A stretch of DNA of 64,000 nt from Nissolia schottii. Its lineage: Eukaryota > Streptophyta > Magnoliopsida > Fabales > Fabaceae. The stretch covers positions 252,078 to 316,077 of the forward strand of contig QANU01055854.1 in assembly GCA_003254905.1 (NCBI GenBank), read 5' to 3'. The first letter of the stretch is position 1. Each line of letters begins with the position of its first letter. Shown in pieces: positions 41,810 to 55,753 of this stretch. Below the pieces are notes generated by a model, which saw only the letters and a list, made by a program, of their open reading frames with translations, was not told the DNA's origin and made no database searches. The position numbers and the translations under genes were made by a program.

Positions 41810-43410
41810 TAACAACACTCTATTGCATGGTAGGTGGTCCTAGGACATAACACTCCTGGTGCGGAGGCGGGGGTGCACAAGCATAGTTAGGAGGCGAGGG
41901 CAGAAAAGCATAGTAAGGATGCAGGGGCGGAGGATCATAGTGAGGATGTGGGGGCGCATGAGCATAGTGAGGAGGGGATGCTAGATACTCTTGTCTTAGA
42001 AAAGGTACTTGCTGGTTAAGTTGGTATGGATGTTGAAACTCCTAACATAACCATATTCTCTGGCCATTAGCACTGTACCAAATCCAATACTCAATAGATG
42101 GTGAGTAATTAAAAATGTCGTCTGCATTTATTGCAGTGTGAGTCTTCTAGAGTTGAATCCACTGTGCATGTCTTTTTTTCCTAATTCACTGGTGGAGTAG
42201 TTGGGGATGTCGTGCAAACCTGATTATGAGAGTTCCCTAGAATGGTATAACTAAGACCGGTAGGTTATAATTGATGAAGTCCAAATTGTCGAATGATGTT
42301 GTCAGCCGCATGCCACTCTACAATTTGGAAGCAAACTAATGGACAAACTGGTGGGCATAGGTTCTGCTCGCTCTTCACGTCATGCAGAATACAACTAACA
42401 ATCTCATGAAGATGATATGGCTTCCATATACATCAAAAAATAAAAATGAGCCAATGCATTGTATTAACTACTACATAATTTAAATATACATCTAATTTAA
42501 ATGATTACCTCGTCAGGCTGCATATCTATTCCCTCTCTTATTGAATAAACTCTTTCGAATATAAAATTTTTAAGGTACGAATAATGGTTCCATCTACAAA
42601 ATATTAAATTATTTATATGCAATTTTGACAGCAATAAGGTAATAATTTGTTAGGCAAATAAATTTTTTACCTCATGGCAAGTGGGAACATGTCATGATTT
42701 CCAAAGTTTGATTCTGGAGCAAATTTAGGCAACCAATAAAATGTCTATGTCTCTAACAACACCAAGCATCGATTGATTTGTTTCTCATTGGTGCGTGAAG
42801 CACGACACAAGTTCCAATCCAAGACAACAAGGACAATTGGATCCCAAGTGTACATGCTTGCTTGATCGAAATCGGGTAGCAAGTACAAGTACTTAGCTGG
42901 AACCAAATTTTCATGGTTGTTACATAATAATGCATGTGCAAGCAACCGTAACATGTACCCATGTGCATGCCACTCTAATACTTGTTCCAGGTCATATTGA
43001 TTGGCATCTGTTCGAATGGTAGTACCAAAATGGTAATCTAACCAAACAGTGGATTTGAACAATCCATGAATATCATTGTCAGTAGGTATCATTCCAAGTG
43101 CACTATGACACATATTTAACACATTGACAATATTAAATGATACATGAAGCCCAATGATAGGTTTGCCATCAATCCAAAGTTCTAACAAGATTGCAACATC
43201 TTCTAACGTGATCGCATACTCCCCATGCAGTAAATGGAATGTGTGGGTCTTCGGTCTCCAACGCTCCACAACCGCACTAACAAGCGCAATTTCTTTCTAG
43301 GATAATGGATCATACATGTGTATAATAGACCCACGTCTTAAATGCTGGATTATAAGGTCAATGTGCGACTCAATATGCCTAGTTCTAGGTCGCAAAACTC
43401 TGGGCATGTT
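41810..43410 (-). pseudogene. Plant mobile domain (PMD, MAIN-like) pseudogene
   Basis: Reading on the minus strand from about 43409, the sequence gives MPRVLRPRTRHIESHIDLI. The 174-codon frame at 42745-43269 begins ERWRPKTHTFHLLHGEYAIT and continues LEDVAILLELWIDGKPIIG. Further conserved pieces are near 42660-42740 and 42280-42400 (CPLVCFQIVEWHAADNIIRQFG). This is the PMD fold of MAIN/MAIL proteins, also carried by MULE and Ty3-type elements. A proline-rich tail is encoded by a 27-bp repeat at 41868-41990. It is broken in at least one place and looks dead. Whether it came from a transposon or a host MAIL gene cannot be decided here. Confidence 0.65.
41868..41990 (-). repeat. 27-bp minisatellite coding a proline-rich tail
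   Basis: Four to five units of about 27 bp, such as GGAGGCGAGGGCAGAAAAGC followed by ATAGTAA. On the minus strand each gives a nine-residue unit like HYAHAPPHP, fitting the Pro/Tyr-rich C-termini seen in PMD proteins. Confidence 0.6.
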
Positions 43411-43414
43411 CTGT

Positions 43415-45110
43415 AGTTAAAAAGTCAAATAAAAGGTAAATAAATAAAGTAAAAAATTGAAATAAAAAAAGTATAGATATTAACTTGATAAACTGTCAAA
43501 GTCGACACATTTATGATACACAAAATCTTCATAATAAGGCGAGTATAGAGCATACTATGTGTCTCACTTTTCATAACACAACATGATTACTGATAATTTT
43601 TAATTTAATATAATTTATTTATGTAATTTGTAATAATTACTGTATCAATTACTTTACAAATTAATGCTGACTCTGTCTGCAATCAACTATACATTTTTAA
43701 TTTCAAACTAAAAACAAAAAAAGTTTAATGATATAGTAAATAACAAAAAAATTGAATACAAAAAAATGATGTAGAAAATTTGGATATGTATAATTCTGAT
43801 TTCAATAAAATAATATATATATATATATATATATATATCAATACCAGTTAAGTGAACTTATAAAAGAACAATAATTATCTCTGAAATATGTAATTGAGAA
43901 TTCATTGTTTTATCTGATGTCACTATTTTAATATTTCTCAGTATTATACTACTGCTATGTATATGAAGGACACTACTACATGGTGAAAGGACGGGAGAGA
44001 AAGAAGAAGAATTGGTAGACTACGAGAAGAACACTTAATATGATAAACTCACACTAGCTCCTTCCAATTTGCACTTGCATGAAAAAAATTTGGTCAAAGC
44101 TCTCTCAAAAGCAGCACCTAAAATCGACATACATTGGACTGATTTCATCCTTTCTTTGTCCGTGTCAGTCTGTTGTTGTCGCCAGACCTAAAATTGACAT
44201 CCTTCAACCCGATTTCAGCTCATCAAATCAGCACTATGCAACACGTGCCCCTATAATTTCATGGGGTTTAGTTTTTATTTTTAAATTTTCTGAAATCAAT
44301 ATTAAGAATATCGATTTCAGAAATTGGCCCATACAATTGTGAATTTTTAAAATGGACACTAATATAGTATAAAGATATATGGGGGAACCTTAAGATGACA
44401 AAAAAATCCATTAAAGTGCGTGTGATCAACTTCTAATTGATTTCGCTAATGATTACGCATATTATTAGGTGCTATTGTGATGCATTCCATCTTCCTCTTC
44501 TCTTAGGAATGAATTAACTAAAAATATCATTTTTACTCATGTTACGACATAAAATTTAAATAAATGAAATCTGATTAAAATTGGTAAGTCCAATTTATGT
44601 TCTCACTCGCCTTTTTTTTATGCATTTTTCAATTATTTTTAACCTTTTTCTTTTCACCCTACTTTTCCCAAAAGTGAGACTGACAGGATTGCAGTAGGTT
44701 TGCTGTTAATTGCAAAAAGCTGATACAGCGCGTTGCTTAAACTGGCTTCGTTGCTTCATCTGGTCACCTTTAAGAAATATCTCGGAAGTTGAAGTTGATG
44801 AAGACTTGTAGCTTTAGTGAAAACGCATATTTGAGGAATCAAATATCACTAATTCAAAGAAGGTGAAAAGGAAAAAAGGATGTAGGAAAAAAACGAAAAA
44901 GTTTGAAGGAGGAGCTTCTTTATCCAGGACACACCAATCAAAACCATGGTCGCCCTTTTGCTCCTTTATAATGAGAAGCGCGGAGAAACAGAGAGACTGA
45001 GAAATTAAAATAACGCAAGTGTGAGCTGTCTGATGTATATGAGAGGAGAGTATTAATGTTTACACCAAAATTGATGTACATAAAATACTATTCATTAAAA
45101 TTAGAGTTAG
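43415..45110. other. Intergenic, no recognised gene
   Basis: AT-rich with an (AT)n run at about 43808-43838 and a small perfect-armed hairpin at 44283-44322 (TTTCTGAAATC ... GATTTCAGAAA). The 87-codon frame at 44079-44342 has no domain. Confidence 0.45.
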
Positions 45111-45124
45111 CATTCATATTAACA

Positions 45125-45386
45125 ATTTTTTTTTTTTTGGCAAAGATTGATTGTACTCATTTATCAAGAAGAAAAACAAACACAGAAACAACCTCTAAAA
45201 ACCACCACAGATAATGAAGATCAAGAATACCGAATTATTGCCTAAGACAAGAACGATATAAAGATATTGAAAGAAAAAAAAATAAGAAGCACTAAACGTT
45301 GCAGGAGAAAGTAAACAAAGTGGTAGACAAAGATGAGCATCCAACAACTTGCTAGAGTCATATGTGATCAAAGAAGGCATCGTCAG
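45125..45386 (-). mobile_element. Possible LINE 3' tail
   Basis: On the minus strand the sequence ends with TTGCC followed by a run of A (plus-strand T run at about 45127-45139), and is pyrimidine-rich before it, as in 3' tails of plant L1 LINEs. No reverse transcriptase is attached. Low confidence. Confidence 0.25.
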
Positions 45387-45387
45387 T

Positions 45388-46040
45388 TGTAACCGCTAAC
45401 ATTTTTTTGCCATTACGAATATTATCATATCTCTGATATATTTTAAATTGATCTAATGTTTATTTAGTTTGAGTACTCTGATTTAAGTTGATTTTATATT
45501 TATGTTCTGATTCTGTTTCTTAGCCTATTTATAGCCACTTCTGATTGTATCAAATCACAACCCCCAGTAATACGATATATTTTCCTTGAGTTATATTCCT
45601 TGTTTATTCCTTATTCCTTATTTTTTTTTACTGTTTAATCATGGCTCTTCACATGGTATCAGAGCAATGACACCCTCCGTGAGTCATCTTTTGGCTCTCC
45701 ACTTTCCACAAACTCTCTTTTTTGTTTTCCGTAAAACTAGTCTCCAATCTGCATTTTTCGTTCTTGCCTTCCTGACCCTCTAGACTTGTTGCCGCATTTG
45801 CTGCCTTCGCATAGTCGTTGCCTTTGCTGCCTTCGCACAGTCTTTGCCTTTGCTGCTTGTACCTTGCCTCAAATGGTTGCCTCTTAATGTTGTCTTTCGC
45901 TGGTTACGCCTAGCCCGAGGGTTTCGTCCAGCCCTCCTATTTCTATGTAAACCTTTGTTTCTATATAAGGTTCTCTATTGCTGCTTCTGGTTTAGCCGAC
46001 CACCTCCGCTTAACTGTGACAAGCTTAAGGTCCAATTTTA
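45388..46040 (+). mobile_element. LTR retrotransposon fragment: LTR plus leader
   Basis: A candidate LTR of 266 bp (45388-45653, TGTAACCGC ... CTCTTCACA) is followed at once by TGGTATCAGAGCAATGAC, a tRNA-Met primer site. The next 380 bp look like untranslated leader with a short 31-bp repeat (TTTGCTGCCTTCGCA at 45800-45850). No gag or pol follows and no second LTR was found. A truncated fossil, probably Ty1/copia type. Confidence 0.6.
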
Positions 46041-46044
46041 GATG

Positions 46045-46725
46045 TAAGATATTTTAAGGGTTCAATAGTTATTTTCTACTAGTTAAATGTGAACCGTCGA
46101 TTTTAAAATCAATGACCCAGATATAAGGATCAGGTTGCTCTCAAACTCAATTTAAACCAATAAAGTCAAAACATCATTTTTATTAATAGTGTAGATAAAA
46201 GAGACATTACATGTTTTTATTATAAAAAAAATAAAACAATTTCCACTTATAACTAATTTTTTTATTTTTAATATAATTGTCAAATCTACACGTGTTTACA
46301 TGTTGAAAGCGTCGTTCTTTTTTTTTTTATGATTTTCCTTTTAAAACGGAAAATCGACTAGCGATTTATAGTTTAAATTGATTATCTCTTCGACATTTTA
46401 ACTTATAAAACACTAAGGGAGTTGACGATTTCAAGTCAAAAACGCAAACCGGTCTAGCGTGTCTTACGTGACCCTGCCATGCCAACTCGTCAGACTATTC
46501 AAAACAATTGTAATTTTATAATATGTTTTGAAACATTGGTATTTTAATAATAAGTTTTGAAAATACGAACATTATACTTAAAATAGAAAAAAAAACTAAT
46601 TCTTATCAACTTTCTTGAACCCCAAGTTCAAAGCTTCCCCTTTTAAGAACCCCATAAGGGCACCCATAAAGGTGGGGGCCACGACCTTTGCATTCCTCTG
46701 GTTGAACCTGATGAAAAGAAAAGGC
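46045..46725. other. Intergenic upstream of HIPP gene
   Basis: AT-rich, no gene or named repeat recognised. Confidence 0.45.
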
Positions 46726-46726
46726 C

Positions 46727-46740
46727 TTTATATACTATAC
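46727..46740 (+). promoter_or_regulatory. Candidate TATA box of HIPP gene
   Basis: TTTATATACTATAC, about 370 bp before the ATG at 47101. The leader after it is pyrimidine-rich with few ATGs. Confidence 0.35.
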
Positions 46741-47100
46741 AGGCCTGCTTTGTGCAAAAGATCTCAATGTAAGTAAACAACGTTCTTCAGCGAGCAGCAT
46801 TATTTATTGATCATTAGAAGGTAAGGAAAGAATCTTTTTTATTTGTTTTGGTTTTGTAAGAAAGTTCCTTGCAACTTCTTTTGGTTTTGTGTATCAATAT
46901 AAATTCGTCTCCAACATTCCCATCATCAACACCATTACCTGCACAACTTTTATCAAACATCCTCATTTATTCTTTACTACTCAACTTCCCTCTCTAATAA
47001 CCTGACTTACTCAAGAACTTCCCAGCTTTTGAACTGTGATCAAGTAGTCCGTTTTTTCTTTTGAGGTATAAACCACATTTTGGTTCTGAATATTACAGAT

Positions 47101-50100
47101 ATGGGAGTTGGAGGCACTCTGGAGTACTTGTCTGATTTAATGGGCAGTGGCCACCACCATCACCACCACCACTACTACCACTGCAAGAAGAAGAAGAAGC
47201 AATTACAGACCATAGAGCTGAAGGTTAGGATGGACTGTGATGGATGTGAGCTTAAGGTCAAGAAAGCCCTCTCTTCATTAAATGGTAACTTAACATTTTT
47301 CCTTTGTTTATAGATAATTTATATAAATGAAATAAATAAATAGAAAGTTTTGTAGTTTATGTTACCATTTTGTAATTTCAATTAATATCTTTGTTTTACT
47401 ATTTCGTTCACATATTTCTCAAAAACAAGCAACATATTAGAAGATAAAAACAGGAAGTAATAACCGAACTAAAGAGAACCTTAGTTATAGTTGTAACATC
47501 CTGTTTTTTCTTTAGCAGAATTTCGCTATGTAATTGTTTAAATGATTTCATTTCGGTAGAACCACTAGAATCATGAACCCTTAGGATTAAAAATTGTTTG
47601 TAGAAATATTTTTGTACGTTTTCTGAAAATTTTGCAGACACTAGAACAAATCCTTTCTGCCGTCTGAACATAACTGCGCGTCTAAAGTATCCGTAAAAGG
47701 TACGACACAGGCGAGCATTCATAAATACCTAAATGACCCTAAAATATTACTTAGGAAAAATTAGGATATCATAAGGACGTGATCAGAAGATTTTTAGAAC
47801 AGTCGTACGCAAAGTACCGAGACCGGGAACGATAAAACCTGATTAAAATTGATCTGCCGGAGCCCGTAAATTTTTTGCCACAAAACCAGCCAAGAAACAC
47901 CAAAACACGGCCATAAATTGGCCCACTTGACTCAAGTCAACATTCAAAGAGGTGAGTCACATGGTGAGTCATGAAAATGACATTTAATATAAGGACAAAA
48001 TAAGAGCATTTTGGGAATTTTGTCCCAAGGGCAAAATTGAAAAGAGATTTTCGGCCAAGAGGCCTATAAATACCCCCCCAAATCGCCAAGAGGCCTATAA
48101 ATACCCCCCCAAATCAGAAATTTTGTGTAAAAATTGGAAAACCTTGTCAAAGCTCTGTCCGATTACAGAATCGACCGTTATTCTGTCAAACCAGAGACCC
48201 AGACACTTCCTATATCCAACCCAGTTCAAATTCTTCAGAAATGCCCTAGCCTAAGCTTACAAAAAGCCCTCAAAATCCCTAGAGAAAGCTTGAAGAAACT
48301 CAGCTCAAGAGGAGTTAGAAGGCATCATAGCAAGTTAGAAGTCCGTAGGAAACACCGAGACCAGAAAAAGTGGGTAAATTGACATAATCATTGTCTATGT
48401 GATTTAAGATGTATGATGATGTTTGTGCTATGTTTTATGCTAGATATATCTGTGGTTAGGATGCCTTTTATGTGACCTTGATATATATANAACTAGGGTT
48501 ATGACATGTTTTTGAAGGGATCTGTATGCTGAGATTTTTATCATGAAAAACTAATGTTATTTTTGGATTTTACACGAAAAATTGATTGGGGATGTCAAGT
48601 TTTATGATTTTTGGAGTCTCCGATAAATTTCTCAGCAAACAGAGTATTTATGAAAAATGGTAAAATAGGAATTTCACGTTTTTGGATTGAAAAACTGGGT
48701 TTGTTTTTAGAAAATATGGGTTTAGAACCATCAAAAACCCTATGGGCAAGTATTGGGTCCATCGGGTTTTTGAGAACTAAAATTCCAAGAAAATAGGGCT
48801 TTTACAGGGGCAAAATGGTAATTTTGGAAAAAGGGGGAAAACTGGAATTTTGTGCAGTGATGTTCAAAATCTGAGTTTTTAGACATGAAAAATGATCTTA
48901 GGGCTACCAAAAATCTTGGGTTAAGGTCTTGGACCTCTTCGGTTTATGGTCGCTAATTTTTAACAGAAACCAGACGTCTGTTTTGCTAGTTGCCAGGTTT
49001 ATGTTTGTTATGTTTAAGGCATGAGATTATGTTCCTTATATGTGAAGTTAGTGATAATATATAATTGATGGTATGAATTATGTAAAGTTATAGGTTATAT
49101 GAGGATAAGTTATGTACGCTATGTGAATTATTAGACTGAATTGTAAACTGTTGACTGGAAAATGATGTATGACTTATGTGATGAGTATGTGTCATGAAAG
49201 GTATATGTAAGGAATTAATAAAAGGGATAGGGTGTGACGTCACTAAGTCTCTAAGAGGAGCCAAAGGATAATAATGTTAAAGGAAACCAATCTTTTCTTA
49301 GTTGTGCGGGGAGCCGGTAGGAAAGGCAAGCTAAACCCTGGGATTACCTCGTCCCTAGCATAAGGATGGATACTCATGTCGTGGCCGATGATATTTCGTG
49401 GGAAAGAGAACCACTCAGGTTAAGCGCTGCCTGGTCCTCACGATCTTGAGACAAAACGTAGTTTGTACCGGTTATGGCCACCGCTACGATGGGGTTGAGC
49501 TTGCGTGCTCTAAGTGATATACAGCTGTACATAAGTGGATGTGCAAAGAAGCTTATAATTAAAATGGACACAGTTGTAAGTGGACGCGCACGGAAGCTTA
49601 TTAAGTGATTATGTGAACTATGTGATGAGATGTGATTTCCGAAATAAGGTAGAGAACAGATGACTTAGTTAATGAAAAATAGGTTCCCCAGTCACATAGT
49701 AAATTAGATAAAGCTGCTCAGGCTTAGCATGAATTTTTAATAAATGATAGGGATATAGTATAACTGTAACATCTAGAAAACCCTGAGTGGCCTGAAGCGT
49801 GAACGAGGATAAGAAATCCCCTAATCCCTAAGGTTTCCCACTGAGAGCATTATGTTCTCACCCCACTCATCCATGACTCCAGGATTTGATGAAGAACAAG
49901 GAAAGGACCAGTACAGGGAAGTGACAACCCAAGGCCGGACTACGGAGAATTAGATTGATAGCTAGTAGACTATATATATTTATATGCACTATTATGTGGT
50001 ATTTGTACTTACTATATGGAATACAACCTATGTACTTGTTTATGAATGTATGAAGGACCAATGTTTGTATCTTGATATGTGTTGAATATATCCATATTCT

Positions 50101-50859
50101 ATTAGCTAAGCATGCTATGTTCCGCTCGCAATGTATGCTCTAACGCGAAAAGGCTCTTAATTTACACTGTGTGACGTACAAAGAAAATTTTAATGTGGTC
50201 CATATTTTGGGCAACAATATTTTCTGATGTATAAACGGGACTAAGTATCATCCCCACCAAAACAAATAACAACGTAGCTCGCAAACTTAGGACTTAAGTG
50301 TAGGCTAGCTAGTTAGGGTGTTACAATAGTCATTAATGTCTTTGACTCGTTAACGTCTTTGACTCGTTGTAAATCAACCTGTGTGACATGAATATTTTCT
50401 CAACTTAACAACACACTTTAACACAATTTCGTTCCACATGTCATTAGATTTATGAATAGCATGAAACAGTTTTTTTAACCATGTCCAAACTAGTGGTATT
50501 TATGCAGCATTAAGCTGACGAATTTTTTTAATTTTTAAAAATGATTGGTGAGTGCAGGAGTGAAATCAGTGGAGATAAACAGGAAGCAGCAGAAGGTAAC
50601 AGTAAGTGGTTATGTGGAAGCAAACAAGGTTTTGAAGAAGGCCAAGTCAACGGGGAAGAAGGCTGAGATATGGCCTTATGTGCCTTACAACACGGTGGCT
50701 TATCCATATGCCGCCGCAGCCTATGACAAGAAGGCCCCTCCTGGTTATGTGAGGAGAGTGGAGAACACTGCCACCATTGGAACCGTTACAACAACATATG
50801 AAGACCCTTACATCAACATGTTCAGTGATGAGAACCCAAATGCCTGCTCTATCATGTAG
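47101..50859 (+). CDS. HIPP: heavy-metal-associated isoprenylated protein
   Basis: Two exons, 47101-47284 and 50558-50859, join in phase 1 to 161 residues. The HMA fold starts near residue 38 (LQTIELKVRMDCDGCELKVK) with the metal-binding MDCDGC motif. The last four residues CSIM form a CaaX box for farnesylation, so the protein should attach to membranes or move between membrane and nucleus. Conserved HIPP words are KKAEIWPYVPYN, YDKKAPPGYVR and FSDENPNACSIM. The start MGVGGTLEYLSDLM fits the HIPP20-22 subgroup. A run of seven His (about residues 18-24) followed by YYHCKKKKK may add metal or acidic-lipid binding. The family is tied to metal homeostasis and stress responses. The intron is 3273 bp because a solo LTR inserted in it. 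Confidence 0.92.
47492..50325 (+). mobile_element. Solo LTR of 2834 bp in the HIPP intron
   Basis: Starts TGTAACATCCTG and ends TTAGGGTGTTACA, with a perfect 5-bp duplication ATAGT (47487-47491, 50326-50330). No coding region. A promoter-like GGCCTATAAATA occurs twice in a short tandem duplication at 48050-48115. It is sense to HIPP. Ends and size match the solo LTR at 28445-31312, so both probably belong to one class of large Ty3-type elements. One ambiguous base (N) is at 48490. Confidence 0.8.
48054..48116 (+). promoter_or_regulatory. Duplicated TATA segment of the LTR
   Basis: Two copies of a unit of about 33 bp: GCCAAGAGGCC, TATAAATA, CCCCCCCAAATC. This would be the LTR promoter, and it is doubled. 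Confidence 0.6.
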
Positions 50860-51535
50860 ATATGAAAGAGAAATAGAAAAACATATTGTGTTAGGTTCTT
50901 TGAATGTTTTCCATATATTAAAGGTTTGTTTTCCTTGGAGTGTAGTAGGAGAAGAAGAGACGGTATTGTGATATTTGTTTTGCTAATTTTGGCTCAGACT
51001 GCTGAATTGTTTACTGTGTCTTAGTTTTGCATAGTGTAGTGGGAATTCTCTCAGTTCCCTGGTCAAAGACGGATGGACGCGGGATCTACTCCATGAGGAG
51101 CGGTACGAACGTAGATGAGATCATGATGACCTCTCTTTCGTATTTTTGATAGTTTGGTTTACAAATTTAATCCATTGAAAAAGACACCGTGATGGTAATT
51201 TTAATCTCTTAAAATGTAAATTCGAGTTACTTTGATTTTTAAAATTTAAAATTTGACTTTTTTAATTTCAAAAATTGTAAGTTATTCTCAGATGATTATA
51301 ATTATTGCACCGTAACATAATTTTTATTCAATTTTAGTGTTTCTCATTATAAAAAGAAATTTATCTCATGAAGTGTTTTGATTTTATTTTATTTTAATTG
51401 TGTCATATTATCTAATGAATAATTAAGTTTATTATTGAGATATGATTTTTATTAATGAAAAATAAAATAATCAAAATAAAAAATTCAATTCGTTTGCGTA
51501 GTGTAATTAAATTCAATTCTTTATTTTATCAATTT
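50860..51535 (+). other. HIPP 3' UTR and intergenic spacer
   Basis: 3' UTR-like sequence up to about 51030, then AT-rich spacer; nothing else recognised. Confidence 0.45.
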
Positions 51536-51539
51536 ATTC

Positions 51540-51547
51540 TATAAATA
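51540..51547 (+). promoter_or_regulatory. Candidate TATA box of PAT
   Basis: TATAAATA, 250 bp before the PAT start. If transcription begins near 51573, the leader holds an upstream ORF at 51658-51759 (33 codons, MNNKSSFPLL...), which ends before the PAT ATG. Confidence 0.4.
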
Positions 51548-51799
51548 AGAATTTGTGGAAAGTCAAATCAATTCTATTAGCTGAAGTGTTGGAAACAGGA
51601 TGCAAGAGAGCACGCTCCGAAAATGAAAACATTCTTATTAGCTTTGCAGTTGAAGAGATGAATAATAAGAGTAGTTTCCCCTTGTTAGCTTTTGGTTCCC
51701 ACCAACCTCCTCTTTCCTTTTTAGTTTACTACTTCTTCTCCTTTTTATCTGTTCTTTGAACTGTTTGCTTCTCACATTCACCAACCTCTGTGTTTTTCC

Positions 51800-55452
<3,653 letters not shown>

Positions 55453-55541
55453 TGCCAATGAATTGAGTTGTGCTTTCTTCTACTTAGTGTATTTTATTTT
55501 TGATTTGGCAATGTGGAACTAGTTTATTCTGAAAATAATAG

Positions 55542-55753
55542 TAATAGAGAATAAGCAAAGCTTTTCAGCTTTGCCTTGTAATAGAAGCCATAAATCTGTT
55601 ATGGCAGTTAAAGTTAGTTTTGCTGTAAAGTTAGTAACAAATTCAGTTATGATGAGTTGCTTGCATTACAAGCTCATCCACTTGTGTATATATATCATTA
55701 ATCTCCTTCAATGAAATTGAGAATTCTTTTTCACCACAATCACAATTTCATCA
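55542..55753 (+). repeat. Copia 5' LTR
   Basis: 212 bp, starting TAATAGAGAATAAGC and ending ATTTCATCA. The first base pair is TA, not the usual TG, in both LTRs. Confidence 0.88.

Noticed and set aside
44079-44342. 87-codon plus frame
   Set aside because: No start context, domain or splice structure.
48134-48796. Frames inside the HIPP intron
   Set aside because: They lie in a solo LTR and look like leader/LTR sequence, not genes.
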